Source: Varanus komodoensis (taxonomy: Eukaryota; Chordata; Lepidosauria; Squamata; Varanidae). From it: DNA of 64,000 bases. How positions within the stretch are numbered: position 1 is the first letter of the stretch; each line of letters starts with the position of its first letter. A program made the position numbers and the translations under genes. The notes beneath the pieces are model-generated. The model searched no databases, was not told the DNA's origin, and worked only from the letters and a program-made list of their open reading frames with translations. The stretch covers positions 8,714,479 through 8,778,478 of the forward strand of contig NW_025335641.1 in NCBI RefSeq assembly GCF_004798865.1, written 5' to 3'. Below, piece after piece: positions 1 through 12,645 of the stretch.

Positions 1-3000
1 GCACACCCCAAACTGATCTCTTTATACGATTTCTGCATTTATATCCCATATTTCTTCACCCCATTATATCACCATTTTATATGTTGCATTTTTTCTGCAG
101 TATATATTTCAGTCTGTGCTAAAATTCGGGTACTGGTTTCTCTTGCCCTCTGTCCGCATGGTTCTCTCTGTGTTTCTCTGCCTTGCCCAATCAACTGAAA
201 AGTAAATGCAATGTGGATTTCCCACCCCACTCCCCTCCCCTTTCTTGTCCTTTGGAAAAAAAATGTTTGGAATGCTTTTCAGGCCCTTCCAATTGTCTCC
301 TTTGTTATGTTTATTTTCGTGCATCAAACATCTACTATTGAAAACATAACAATATACATGTCTACTTAGAAGGAAATCACATTGTCTTCAATTACACTTA
401 CTCCTGTGAAAATCACCATGGGAGGGGGATTGCATAAGCTTTCAGGAATTGCTTTTGGGAACAGGGGTTCTGCTCTAAATGGCTTAATGGGAAATGGGCA
501 GTAGGTGGAAGAATCATAGCCTGACCTCCTCCTCCTCCTCCTCCTCCATGATTTTCTGAGGAGGACAGGAGGAGCTGTAAATTACCTTTCTAAAAATCTA
601 TGCTCCTTGGCAAACAAATATGCATGCAAGCTCAATGAATTAAAAAAGAAGAAGGAAGGAAGGAACTTAAATGGCTGCACAAATCACATTTCCAATTCCT
701 CTCATCTCTCCCACAGCTACATTGTATGTTACATACAATTGTGTTTTCAACATAGTGGAAATTTTACTGTATTCATTAGCATGTGTCCCAGCAGTGGGAA
801 ATATTGCATTGATCTTTTGCATAAATAGGCTGTGTTTTCTAATAAACAGAAGGGACTCTAGTGCAGATTAGAAATATCAATGGATCACATGAATGCCTAA
901 GTTCAGATATCTTTACCTGGTGAAAATGCATCTTCCTTAATTATTTTAGAATACTTTACTTTTATAGTAATTATAACATTTGAATTCTACACATACCAAA
1001 CCTCACATACAATAAATTTCATGGGACCCCTTTCTTTGTTTTGTGAAAACATTGCTACAACATCTGTTAGTGATTAAGGCTCTGTATAAAAAACTTCTGG
1101 ATTTATTAATAGAGATATTTCTAAACTGTGCTTTATCCCGTGGGCATTACATTCAAAGATTTTCTGACATATATTATCAGATGATGGTTTATAGCAGCTC
1201 AGATGTGATACAGCAAGTGTAACACGAATTTGTGCAACAGGTGCATGGTGGTAAATAAGGAAGTATCCCCTGTCTTGGGGCAAGAAAATAACTGAGGATA
1301 GAGGAAGCTTGACCTTGTTGTCCTGATTTTGTGCCTTGAGATGATTATGCACACCGACAGAAAAATAAGGATGACACTTCTAATACAGTACTAAAGCCAT
1401 CCTAAAGCCTCAAGGGAATACTCACAGGGATATAAGTTGGAGTGGATTATAATCTGGCCAGTTGGATCTGACATGTGGCTTCCCAGCTGCTTCAGCTTCA
1501 GCATTTGCTCTCTCTAGAGGAGTCCTTTCGGTTCTCCTTTTCATCCACACTTTTCCATTTAATTGAATTTGGTTTCATTAAGATCACTGTCTTCTACAAA
1601 GAGACTCTTTTTCTTCTGCCCAGTTTCAAGTGTTGGCCTGAAATAAGGCAAATAGAATGAAATACATTTTGGGATAAAATTCACCTTGAAGTCTTGCACA
1701 ACTCATTAAGCCAAAGATGAAGTTCAGCGGTGGAATAAATTGATGCGCAGCAAGGCCTGGCTTCATTTATTCAGTGCATTTCTATTTTGCCTTTCTTCTC
1801 TCATGAAATGCGGCCTGGATAAATAGGAGTCCCATCATGAAGTTTCTCATCTAGGCACTCCTAGGCCTAGACCTGCTTTGCTGTGGTAAACTGGTTGCCC
1901 TACGCACCCCATGAGAGCGCCTTTGGTCATTTTCATGTTTCATCGAATCATAGAACTGGGCACTTGGTGCTGAAATACCATCAATTTCACACTAGCTACA
2001 TTCGCTCGCTTCCCTCAAACAATCCCATAGGTGTTTCTTTTGAAGAGGAGCCTCCACATTCATACTGATGAAGATACTGTGGCCAATCAGTTTTAGAAAT
2101 AACCAAAATAACTTGTGGCATCTGGTTGGATTTACCTGGCTAGACCTAACTGGAGTTAGCAATCTGGAACTTTCTAAAATTTACTGGCAATATTTCTTCT
2201 TTTGGTAATATCAACAATTTCATATTCTTCCCAACACACTGTTTTTGTGGCGAATATGAAAGATACAATTGGTTTCTAATACAGTGTACAGTAAAAGAAG
2301 TCCATTTTTTTTAAAAGCAGAAGTTCCCTGTTTCTTTCTATTTATTCTTATGTAACATGGTAGTTTTGCTATTAATGCATCATCCTGTTAATTCTTGAAC
2401 TATTCATTGGGTTGATAAAATTTCTGTCTGACAGATATTGCAGTTTTTATGCATTCAGTAAACAATGGTTCCTAATAAGCATGTTTCTGTTGTTTCTCCT
2501 TGTTTTGTTTCCAGATAATTCATTTATAATGCAATTTCTGTCTTTCACTCTGCATCTCCTTTAAGCAAGGTAATTAATAGAAGTTTAAATTTAATAGATG
2601 AAAATGCATGTATTTTAATGAATTTTAATACCTAACCTTTGTTTAATTCATTAAATGTGATACTTTTTCATTATACACTTACAATATTATCTTTGACTGG
2701 AAGGTGAAGATGTCTCTTTCCTCAGCTTTACAACATGCACACAGTGACTTCCTCATTTTTACTTTCTCAAAAATAAACCCAGCATCCCCTAGCTGCATTT
2801 CTTTACCTATCTTCAGGCAAGATCTTACATTACACCTCTCTGGAGAGTTTAAAAAGCTACACAAAACCGTAATGAATTTGGATAATGTTTAAATACATTT
2901 TATTAGATGACAGTATGTATCTTTAGATTCAATGAATTATTGACGATTACATTGCCCATGGCTGAGGAGAAGCTCGGCCAGAAATTGTAATGAGACAAGT

Positions 3001-3589
3001 GGTGTAGCAGTGGAGGATCCTGGAAAAGGGCACACCTGCCTATGGGAATATTTTAATCCCCATCTTCTTCACTGGCTGTATTCCTTCCCTACGTGGTTTC
3101 TACAATTTTTTTTAAAATATCAGAGGATCCGATCATAGAGTGCCTGATATCATGTCCAGTTTGGCCTTCCCTTGGTTTGGCAGCCTGACTGATTGAACAA
3201 TGGTCACAGCCATTATGTCCCTTGGCCAACCTGAAGACACAGCCAGGCCTTCCCAGGACCTTGAGTGCCTCCTCGGAAGACCACTGCTTGCATGCAGAAC
3301 TCTTGCTTGCCTGTCTGGTCTCCTGATAGGGCCCTCTAGCATCTCCATCGAATGAGGTCTGCAAATGGCTGTGGGGCAATTGGCGCCTTTGATGGAGCAG
3401 GCCTTTGGGGAGATTTGGCTCATGGTCTGTAGTACCGTGAGGAATCTGAAGTTCATGTTTTAAAGCAACTCTCTCTCCTCTGCTCCTAGGGCTGCCTCAT
3501 TTTCACTGTTAAGAACACGAGAGCACTTGGTCACATTTTCCATTTATATGCCGTTTCTCCTCTAAGAAGCACAAAACTAAGCACGTGCT
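1..3589. other. Intergenic DNA, no gene or clear repeat seen
   Basis: I see no coding exon, RNA gene or well-preserved mobile element here. All open frames are under about 100 codons, overlap on both strands and resemble no family I know. There is a short (TCC)n run at about 524-546. The stretch near 1945-2060 contains the words ATCGAATCATAGAA, reminiscent of a CR1 LINE tail but too short to call. The part from about 2160 to 2960 is AT-rich and free of recognisable repeats and is treated separately as a possible conserved noncoding block. Confidence 0.5.
2160..2960. promoter_or_regulatory. Candidate conserved noncoding block (speculative)
   Basis: This 800-bp stretch is AT-rich, contains no repeat I recognise, and is dense in TAAT/ATTA words (for example GTAATTAATAG near 2570 and TTAATTCATTAAATG near 2643), which are typical homeodomain-binding cores. 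Such repeat-free AT-rich islands upstream of neural genes are often long-range enhancers. The sequence alone shows only composition; conservation is inferred, not seen. It could equally be ordinary AT-rich spacer. Confidence 0.2.
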
Positions 3590-3745
3590 TTCCCCTCCCA
3601 CTGCACAGGGTTCATCCACACAACAACCTGTGAGGTCAGTCAGGCTGAGATATGGCAGATGACTCCCAGCCACAGCTTCATGATTGAGTAGAGCGCTGAA
3701 CCTGGGTCTCCCCAGCACTAGTCTGCCAATCTAGCCACTTGTTGA
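3590..3745 (-). repeat. tRNA-derived SINE (MIR/CORE-like), minus orientation
   Basis: Read on the minus strand this gives the typical order of the common squamate tRNA-derived SINE: a head around 3690-3745 (a box-B-like GAACCTGGGTCTCC word appears on the plus strand near 3699), then the ACTCCCAGCC and CAACAACCTGTGAGGTCAG segments near 3600-3670. It is diverged and both ends are fuzzy. The same family recurs at 13721, 27660, 36770, 55236 and 57030. Confidence 0.6.
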
Positions 3746-3769
3746 GAATGAAAGGGACCATTTTTCTTG

Positions 3770-4230
3770 GCAGGCATCCCAAATTTGGACTTGTCAGATG
3801 AAGAGGGATCCTGGGAACCCAAATCCCCAGATAAGTGGAAGGGCTTATCTCAAGGGCAGCCTCCTCAGGTGTTCAGGTGGACATTGAGGCTAGACAGGAT
3901 TTATAACTGTAGGGAGAGGACAAGAGAGAAGAACTCCTGCAGCCAGACACGCATTGACCCCATGATGTGATGCTGGGAGAGATGGGCCAACCTACTAGAG
4001 AAGTGACGAAAAGAGAAGAGCCTTGCCCATCTCCAAAAGGGTCATCCAGAGGGTACTGGAAGCCATTGCTAGATTAGGTCCAATGAACAGTTCTGTGAAT
4101 GCTCAGAGACTCATCCTTTTTGTCGGTTGTGTCTACTGGATGTGCATTGGAGAAGAAAGGGATGTTCCCAAAGAATGGTCTGTTGTTTTGGAAATGCAAA
4201 AGGGGGAAACCTAACTCATGACACCATTAT
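3770..4230. other. No feature recognised
   Basis: A 460-bp spacer between a SINE and a LINE tail. Open frames of 63-67 codons occur here but show no family resemblance or coding composition. Nothing further is seen. Confidence 0.4.
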
Positions 4231-4236
4231 GCCAGA

Positions 4237-4392
4237 ATGACTACATGGCACCATAAGAAGAGTCTTGGTGTTTCAGACTAGATGTGCATTCAGTCCACAC
4301 AGTGGCAAACTAGAAGTCTCTTGAGAAGTCCAAGAGCAGGACAGGAAGACAATAGCCCTCTCCTGCTGTAGCTCCACAAGAGGCACACAGAA
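4237..4392 (-). mobile_element. CR1/L3-type LINE 3' end, minus orientation
   Basis: The plus strand reads CATAAGAAGAGTC then a diverged version of the 'GGATCAGACCAGAGGTCC' and 'TTCACACAGTGGCCAA' words and finally CAGGACAGGAAGACAATAGC. These are the reverse complement of the 3' untranslated end of an old CR1/L3-clade LINE that recurs at 23985, 36262, 38030, 41556, 58890 and 62600. It is a 5'-truncated stub with no coding content. Confidence 0.6.
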
Positions 4393-4404
4393 GAGGTACA
4401 CTCT

Positions 4405-4880
4405 TGTATTGCATGGGTTTTATTAGAAGAATGGCAAGGAAATCATTGAGGTTCAACAGGTAGCATGGTGAACTTTCTCAGCATCCAAAAGCCAGAATGG
4501 TTTCTTGAAGACATGCTAAGTCTTTATGGCCTTCAGCTTGTGAGGAAGCGCACCAGAGATAATGGCCTTGAAGTTGCCTTCCCCACTCCTGTTGATTGTG
4601 AGAACGATCTCATTTTGTTGTGAGCATGAAACCGGTTGTCTTACTGAAGTAGCTTCCCCCATCTCTCAGAAAAGGGGTTTTAGAGTTTGTGCATACTGAC
4701 AGATTCTGCAATAGTGGGAGAAAGGAACTTGATAAAGTCCATGGCAAGAAGGACTGTCTTTTGCTGTTGGAGGGAACAATTCTCACCTAAGGGGAACTGA
4801 TACATCATCCCCCCAGGTAACTTTGGAGGCCACTCGAGTATTCCTAGGCCTACTCAGGGAATCAAATTCAATCACCAAAA
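4405..4880. repeat. Unclassified interspersed repeat, copy A
   Basis: This segment aligns by eye with 29700-30115 in the same orientation. Shared words include GGTTCA(A/G)CAGGTA near 4450/29760, CACCAGAGATAATGGCCTTGAA near 4550/29846, GGGAGA(A/G)AGGAACTTGAT near 4717/29990, GTCCATGGCAAGA near 4738/30011, and TTTGGAGG followed by CCTATTC-type words near 4822/30058. Two dispersed copies with spread-out matches over about 420-470 bp indicate a mobile or repetitive family. I do not recognise it as a LINE, SINE or known DNA transposon; orientation and true ends are unknown. Confidence 0.6.
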
Positions 4881-6109
4881 ACGGATGCATGTGCTTCCTC
4901 TTGCTTGTTACATTCTATTGAATTACATTGTATTGAAATATATTCAGTTCGCTGGATTCCATTCATAATTGTTTCATCTCAGACACAGTTAATTTTGTTT
5001 CTTCCTAAGTATCCTTGAATCTAAAGTAAGGTGTTTTGGTTGGACCAGGCTGCTGGGGTTAAACACTCCCTTGGGAAACAAGGGGCACCATATAGATATC
5101 ATAACTAGGAATCACAGAAAGGAATTATTTTTTCATGAGGTTTCCCTTTCCAAGTTATCCAGGTTGGTGTCCATCTTAAGACAAAAATTGATTATCTATT
5201 TTGTATACATACCTGTCTGAACAATTGAATGGCAAATTAGTTACACCTCCATCTTGAAGTAATTAGGTGTGACCTTAAGGAAGCCACCATATTTTCAGCC
5301 TCTGCTCAGACCAAGGTTTTCCTCTAAAACTTTCCATCATTTAGCCTCTGGTGAATAATACTTGGTTAAGGTAGCACACATTTCTCCCTTCAGTGAGCCA
5401 TGCCTTTCTGTTTAATATGGTAGTGTGTTCACACTGCCACATGAAATATTAATTCCTTATATTATGTAAGACCCCACCTGTTTTTAGGGCTGTGTGAGCC
5501 AAGGAGGGTCAACAGGAAATTTGTGCCCATAAGGGCACAGAAAAACTGACTAAGGGTTTTGGGGAATGGCCCTAGAGGCCTAAGTGTAAATTATTATTCT
5601 CCGTAAAAGAGCTGTCAGTTTCTATGGCTACTTTATGCTTGTTCAGAGTTGTACTAATCAGCAGACAATTTCAGGAACCCGTCCTGGTGCTAGTTTTTAT
5701 GAGGCATTTTCCTGTTCATTGCTCTTGCCACAAGCATGAGCAGCATGCCAATAGCTACGATGCTCCAACTTAAATTATAAATGACTAGAAAGGAGCAAAA
5801 TGGGCAGCAGGGCAGAGTGTGTGTGGCGGGGGCCGGGGGGGGGGGGCATTGGCGGGTGAGTCCAGCCAGTCATGGCCACTCTGCCTCCTCTTACCGAAAT
5901 TAGACTTGGCACTAATCCAAATGACCTCTGGATTACAGGATTCCACATTCCTAAAGGCAAAGAAAAGTGCTTCTGCTCCTCCCACCTGACCATATTGCTT
6001 CAGTGCAGTATGTATGAGATGGATTCATTCCTAGGCACGATTTCAGGAAACCCTGAACTGCACAGGTCCTTTATCCCAGGAGGTTTTGCTGGACTAGTGG
6101 GACAGAGGA
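4881..6109. other. No feature recognised
   Basis: About 1.2 kb with no coding exon or identifiable repeat. A short run of G (about 5835-5846) sits in a small GC-rich patch. Both strands carry frames of 66-85 codons around 5775-6129 that overlap one another and have no family resemblance, so I treat them as chance. Confidence 0.4.
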
Positions 6110-6295
6110 AGGGGACTATAGCTCAGTAAATACTTTTTGCATGCAGACGGACCCAGGTTCAATCCATTTGAAACTCCAAGAAGGACTAGGGAGGTCTGAA
6201 ATTTGGGTGGCTTTTGGATGCCACTGCCAGCAGTACTGAGCTGGATGGACCAATGGTTCATGTCTCGCTAACTCTGGGAGAAAGAAACAGGTACT
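6110..6295 (+). repeat. tRNA-derived SINE, plus orientation
   Basis: The head GGGGACTATAGCTCAGTA (about 6112-6129) is a tRNA-like box A and GGTTCAATCC (about 6155-6164) is a near-perfect box B. It is followed by the SINE body words ACTGAGCTGGATGGACCAATGGTTC (about 6235-6260, the classic body of the reptilian tRNA SINE). The spacing of the boxes is right for an internal RNA polymerase III promoter, but the acceptor stem cannot pair and the copy is diverged, so this is a SINE and not a tRNA gene. Confidence 0.75.
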
Positions 6296-6309
6296 GCATG
6301 AATGTCTGG

Positions 6310-8959
6310 AACTAAAGCTCCCCAATGGTTCCCAGGGCCAGCCCAAGACTTGTGACTTCCTGGCAAAGAAGAACATGGCGCCTCATCCTATTTTTAGACT
6401 AAAAGTGGCTAGACTGGCAGCTGAGTCTTTTTTTTTCAGCACAGCACCCTTCACCACACAGAAGGCAGCTGACCAGCTGAAGGGTCACAGGGCAGGCTGT
6501 GTGGCACAAAACCTCTTCTCCAACACCTTTCTGCCTCCTACAATTTGGTGTGTGGAGCAACACTTCACTTTGTCTTATGGTAGGGCCAGCCAAGCTGGTT
6601 TCTACTGTGTGTCTACCACTTAGGAACTGCATCTATTTCTGCCAACTTTATTATGTACCAATGTATTCTTAGATGCATGCAGGAAGCAAAAGCAGTGCGA
6701 GGCGCATGGGCTTTCTCAAGTTTTAGCAGTGGGATTGGACACTGGGGGACTCCCTCCGCATTCCCCCTTCCCCGATTGTGTGTTGGTCTTGTTGCATTCC
6801 AAACTTTTGATGCAAACAGCAAGCCAAGGAGGTCCAATCCCCGATTATGCACAGTGGTTGCAAGTGAAACACCAGCATTATTTGGAGTACTGTCTATCAG
6901 CAGAAAACCTGCCAAAGGAGGAAGAAAAGTTGGGAATGCATCAGATCATTCAGTTGCTTTCCAAGATGATGATGCATCTACTTCACATTCTAAACAAGGA
7001 TCATGTTTGATGGCTTTGAACTACTGCTTCACACCTTAAGGGTAAAAATGGAAAAAAGTGGCAGCTGTTCCTTTCATGGGCTTGCCTTGGCTGGTATAAA
7101 TTCCCATTTGGCCCTTCCTTTGTCTCTTGAAAGAACTATGATACCTGATGTTGCTCATGTTTAGTTTTGCTCACCATTTCCATTTCCAATGGTATCTCTT
7201 AGATGTCACAGGACATTATTTTAATCTGTGAATGTTTTTCAATGTATCAGTAGAATGATGGCATTTGACTAGCTTAGTTACATTGGCAGACAGAAACTTT
7301 CCCAAGCTGGCATTCAATGCACCTTTCATTATCACTGAAGCTTTCCTAAAGACAAATTTCTATGTGGAATTGCTTGCAGCTCCTCAGGTGAATCATTTGA
7401 GGAATCTTAATCTCTGATGCTGGAGCTGGTTCTCTGTGCTTGGAGTGCCCTCCCTCCCTCCCGGCTCACACATAAAGAACCTGCTGCTTCTTGCCGATTG
7501 CAAGAGTGACCTTGGATAAGGGGTCTAAGGGATGTCCTCTGGTGTCATCAGGCTACAGGGTATCCTAGAGGCACATCAGCCTTCTTCTCTGCCTCTCCAA
7601 AGGGCAGCAGTTAGAGTTAAAATCAGCTGTTAAGTTGCTTTGCAGGGCATCTGTGCTCCTCCTGCCCTGTGTAGGATGGCCATAATCCCAAGAGTTTGGA
7701 GAATTATGGGTGTGCTCATAGGTTTTCAGGTTTTCAGTGAGATTGTGCATATCCTCAGATTGTCACTTGAATTTACCTAAAGTGAAACTCACATTTTGGA
7801 TTATATCATCTGGAAAAATACCTGAGGAAAGTCAATGAAAGTGTCATGATTCGAAAGCTGAGTTTCTCTCTTAGTCCCAGGGCAATGAAAAGGCCGTGAT
7901 GGTTATCAGCCAGGGTGAAGAAACAAGACAACCTCTTTCCTTTTTCTTTCTTTCACTGTCATGGGATCGAATTCTTTCATTTTCATCTCTTTTTTTACTT
8001 AAAACACAATACATCGGTCAACTTGTTTGTTACCTTGTGCTCAAATTTAGGTGTGATGCTTTCTGGATGCTTCTTTCTTACACAGTAAGTTTTCTTTCCT
8101 GGTAAAAGCAAAAGCAATAGCTTTTCCTGCTGGACATCATGGCTAATAGATGTCATGAGCATAGTCTAGTTATCTAAAAAGTATCTGATTGTATCCTTCA
8201 GGATGGTACCAATGGCACCATTTAAAGGCTCATGTATTTGGCAGAAACTGTGCTGACAGATGTGTGAGTGTTGTTATACATTTTGAATTAGAGTTATGAC
8301 CAACCATTGATCAAGGTAAGGGCATAATCCAATTGGAATGCCTTCCAAACTTACAGGGTTACAGACAACCTATGCAGGGTGGGGAAAATGGCAGAGGCTC
8401 TCTTCAACTCTTCACTCTTCCTGCCATGCAAGTCAGCTAGACATCTCATTTTGGCCAACTAGATGAAATGTTTTGGACAGCGGAGAAAGAAGGTTGGAGC
8501 ACCTCCAGGATATGTCAGATCCTCATAGCCCTGGTCTATGAGGGCTATGACCCTGGAATGTCCTTGATACCTGTTTTCCAAGGTCACTGTTATGACAATT
8601 GCTGTGTTGTTTCTGGAAATCCAAAGAATCATGTTGCCTCCTAAGGTTCTGTTTAGGGGCCATAAGAGTGCTCTGTAATGAGGGAACTTTCTGGTGTATA
8701 ATATGTAAGACAGAACACAGCTCATCTTTAAGGATCATTTCTCCATAGGTAATGGTATTTCCATGCCAGAGATAAGATTTACATTGGCTGTTTTGCATCT
8801 TTTCAATAAGGCCCCTCAAAATTATTATGGATTCTTTTTCCTGGTTATTTTGAGCACTCTGAGAACCTCACTGGGCAAACAGTGTCAAATGTATAGCTTC
8901 AGACATGTGTTATGGCTCTTCATCATCAGCAGCATCAACTTCCATTACTACTGTTAAAT
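6310..8959. other. No gene recognised
   Basis: About 2.6 kb with no supported exon. The longest open frame (about 6653-7039, 128 codons, plus) has unremarkable composition, overlaps others on both strands and matches no family I know. No well-preserved repeat is visible. Confidence 0.4.
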
Positions 8960-8962
8960 ATG

Positions 8963-9029
8963 CTGGGTGGAAATGCTGGGAGATGTAGGACCTTCTTCAG
9001 TCTAAACATGCATAGGATTGTACCCTAAG
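8963..9029 (+). repeat. Half copy of a palindromic MITE (CATAGGATTGCACCCT family)
   Basis: GGAAATGCTGGGAGATGTAGGACC followed by CAGTCTAAACATGCATAGGATTGTACCCTAAG is one half of the palindromic element seen complete at 21918-22047. Only one arm is present, as is common for old miniature inverted-repeat elements. Confidence 0.6.
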
Positions 9030-10690
9030 GTGTTTTTTTCAGTGAAAACTGCTCCTTACAGATGCCTATTATGGCTAAAAAATATTAGGTTCATCATAGG
9101 TCATCAAAAATGTTTAGAAGAAAAGAAAAATAAAAACACAGACGGCTACGTTCTTTCTTCATTCCAGATGGGAAGGATCACCCCTTCCAGACATGGACTC
9201 TTCATCTCTCTGCTTCTTCCAAATGTCCTCCTAAAAATCAAGCGAAGGAGCTACTATTGTGTCCCTCCCCCCTGTGGTCTTGTGACGGGGGGCCAAGCAC
9301 CACTCAGCATGAAGGAGATTGCTCCAAACATTCATACACAGCTTTCATTTAGTTACAGATTGAAATATGAGGGTGTGAATGCAATGCATAGGCAGGGCAT
9401 TATTTTCTTGTATGGGCTTGCACGTGCCGTTAGCTGCCTTGCTTTGCACAAAGCAATTTTAAAAGGCTGAAGAAACATCAACACTTTTATGTTTGTCGTA
9501 CAACAGGTCCTTTCCTTTTCCCCCCACAGGTGAATATGCTCTCCCATACCTCACAGCCTCGTAGGATCAACACATTTTTGCCATGCTTTATTTTAGTTGA
9601 GGTAAGAAAACACTTGAAATACATTTGTGGAATTTTCTATGTATGTTTTGTTGAGAAAGAAAAGCAAGCAACCTTTCATTGAAGAAACAAGCTTGTGCTT
9701 GCTGTTGTGCTCTTTGTGAGCTTGGGGAACCATCCTGGTGTTGTTACAAATGACTATTTATTTTCTCATAATCGCTCTCCACAACCATAAACGTTCTCAT
9801 ACTGCTCTTTGAGCATATGAAAAATTAAAGGTGTTCTGCCCATTGGCATTGTCTGGTGACAATTTTTCCATGGGAGCTTTGACTTTAATGTTTCTGAAGT
9901 GATAGATGAAGCCATGTGAAGACAAAATGAGCCCAATGTCATCGTATGTATGCTGGATGCCTCCATCCTGCCAGTATTCAGCAAAGAAAAGTCACTCTTA
10001 CAAGTGAATGGAAATCATCATATCAGGATGCCTTCACAGGTTGACATGGCTAATGCTGGAAACTTTCTCCTTAGATCAGCTGCACAAGAAAATACTTCAA
10101 TCACCAGAAAATATTTTAACATGCACACAAAGGATTTCACCCTTCCAGATGTCATCCCTTCACAAATCAGCTACCCTTTGTCTGTTTCCCCTCCTCATTA
10201 TGCCCTCCACTGAATAGGTTCTCACCACTCCTGGTGGCTGGGTGGGGGGCATTTAGCATCCATTCCCATGCACTGGAAGCTAGGGCAGAGCAGATGTTCA
10301 GACACAGCCCACCCTTGCTTTTCAGCTGAGGGCCTCCAATCAGATTGGTTGCAACACTAGTTGAGCCAACTACCTACAGCTATAAAATAAGGCAGGTTAG
10401 TGAGGGATCTGGCTCTCTAAGCATGAGGAACCCCAGTGACAAAGCATTTAAGCCCAGTGACAATGTGTTGGCGCATGAGGGATTTCAGCAATTGTGAGAG
10501 TTCTGCCATAGGCTGAGGAGGACGGCACCAAGTGTGCTGCCCTCCTTTCTCATAGTCAGTAAGGCTAAACTGCAATGAATACCTACAAGAAGATCTACCA
10601 CTTTCTCCAAGAAAACATAATAAAATATTTTTCCAGGTAAAAAAACCCAGTAATGTTCCTTGAGCCCAGTTATGAAAACAGAAGTCAGTA
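9030..10690. other. No gene recognised
   Basis: The longest open frame (9018-9470, 150 codons, plus) begins at a GTG, has no recognisable domain and no nearby splice or promoter context, and is treated as chance. No clear repeat is visible here. Confidence 0.4.
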
Positions 10691-10691
10691 G

Positions 10692-10693
<2 letters not shown>

Positions 10694-10724
<31 letters not shown>
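10694..10724. repeat. (GT)n microsatellite
   Basis: An uninterrupted GT dinucleotide run of about 15 units. Confidence 0.95.
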
Positions 10725-10725
<1 letters not shown>

Positions 10726-10859
10726 CTATCTTCCTGCTGAGCAGATGTTTTGGGTGTGTGCTCAATATAAGGAGCTCCTAGCTCTCCAGAAGCAAGGGTG
10801 TCCCTTGAAGTCTGGGCTACTCATCTGAGCCTAGCTACTAGTCTTGATAGCTGTGTGCT

Positions 10860-11110
10860 GTATTGATTCATTGATTCATTCTTTGTTGCTCCCAGCCATA
10901 GGCTATCACAAGTTCAAAAGAGACTATACAGACCAATTTAAAATATTAAAAGGTACAAACCATGAAAAACCTTAAAAGCTATATATAAATAAGCTAATAT
11001 AGTATAATAATATACAAATATTAAAATACAATAGCATAATTAAAATCACACATCCATTCCATGGGGACAAGTAAAATAATCCTCTGTCATAAATTAGTAT
11101 AAAACTACAG
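10860..11110 (-). repeat. Possible L2-type LINE 3' end, minus orientation
   Basis: An ATTGATTCATT run followed by A-rich sequence with repeated AAAATATTAAAAGG and TACAAATATTAAAATAC words has the layout of the reverse-complemented 3' tail of the L2-type LINEs seen better at 16660 and 54115. The match is by layout and composition more than by sequence, so the call is weak. Confidence 0.3.
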
Positions 11111-12640
11111 GGTGCTCCATAGCCTTTATTTTTCTAACAGCCAGGAGAAATTTTGAACTTGGGTCCTAATTTATACAGCACTGCCCACAAACAGAATACA
11201 GATCTTGTCCCGCAGAGGTCTATTTGATGGAGAACTGAGGATATGATGGAGAAATCTATACCTTGGAGACTTGTATGGTAGGCAGTGAAGTGACATCCCA
11301 TTTCATTGCAAGAGAGTAACAAAATTTCAGAAATATCTGCACACAATAGCTGTCATGCTAGGAAAGATGATAAAGGCTTTATGATTAAGAGGCATAGACC
11401 CAGGGCCAGCTCCAGGTATTGGAGGGCCTTTCAGAAAGAAGCCATCTTGTACTTTGTGTCTACCCTCGCCACTTGTTCCCCACCCTCTCTCAGGGAGTTT
11501 CCCATTGCGTTGCAATGAAGAAGAGAGGTGACTCCAGGGAGCATTTGTCAGCAGGTCCTTGCTGGGAGGCAAACTCTTGGAGGTGCCAAGTCATGTCTAC
11601 CCATGACACTAGACCCGTTCGGGAAACATTACCCTTTGACAGTACAGAATACATATCAGGCGAGGCTGGTGCCCCTGGGTTGGTGGGGCTCCTCGCTGGT
11701 GGTAGCTTTTCTTTGAGCTTTCTATCTGTGGTGCTTCATGGGGGAGAACCCGTTCAGGGTGGGAATTCAGCACCATGGATAGCTCCTGCAAGCCTGCAGT
11801 GGATGTGGTGGAGTCCCACTGACACCAGATGTGAAGTCATTTCACAGATCCTGGAGATAATGTCCTTTTTATTTCCTATATCTGTGAAACAACATCTCTT
11901 TTGAAAATCTCCTTCAGTGCTCAAGATAAGAAGGGCTTTTTCAGGACTGCTAGTTATAAACAGAGATCTTCGGCTGGGTCAAGGTATTGCTACCTCGAGC
12001 AGAGCATTGCTCACTCTACCAGGCAGCAGCCATCCACAAAAGTAGACAGTTTTTCTCAGACCTGTTACCTGACAAATCTGATGTTTGTTCTTTTTTCCAT
12101 TTTCATTTGAAAACACAATTTCTGAGAAATTCTTGTGGGTAAAGGGAATAGTTCTTCCTATCTTAGTTATTACAGCTCTACCAACTTATCTTGGTTTTGG
12201 ATGTGTACCAGTGTCGTTGCTTTTATCATAAAAATAATTCCTTTTTTTATGATAGTCTGAAGCCTTCTCAACTTCCCACATGAAAGTCTGGTTACAGCTC
12301 AGAGGAAGGTGTGACAAAGAAACTCCTCCTATGGAGCTTTTTCAGATCAGGAAGTACAGACAGCTGGGGAAGCTAAATGCAATGGAGAAATGCATAGCAG
12401 AAAGGAAAAATCAGACAGCACCCTTGGCCATCTAATAATTATAAGACAAGCTAAACAAATCCACTCAGAGGAAAAAAAAAGAAGCGATTCTAAAGTACCC
12501 TGGATTTTTATTTCAGAAAACTGAAATCCTCTTTTATAAGGAAAGAACTTTTGGGGGAAAATTAGGGAAGTGCTACTTGGGATCAAGTGGCCTGAACAAG
12601 GCTGTTGCTGTTCCTATATATCAGTGTCTCTCATATTCCC
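11111..12640. other. No gene recognised
   Basis: About 1.5 kb. The 161-codon frame at 11419-11904 (plus) does not resemble a known protein and is overlapped by equally long frames on the other strand. No repeat recognised. Confidence 0.4.
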
Positions 12641-12645
12641 TGGCT

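Noticed and set aside
6112-6184. Possible tRNA gene (box A and box B present)
   Set aside because: The boxes belong to a tRNA-derived SINE with typical body sequence; the flanks cannot form an acceptor stem.
6653-7039. 128-codon plus-strand frame with an overlapping 93-codon frame
   Set aside because: No family resemblance and comparable frames on the opposite strand; treated as chance.
9018-9470. 150-codon plus-strand frame
   Set aside because: Starts at GTG, no domain, no exon signals, and composition matches surrounding noncoding DNA.
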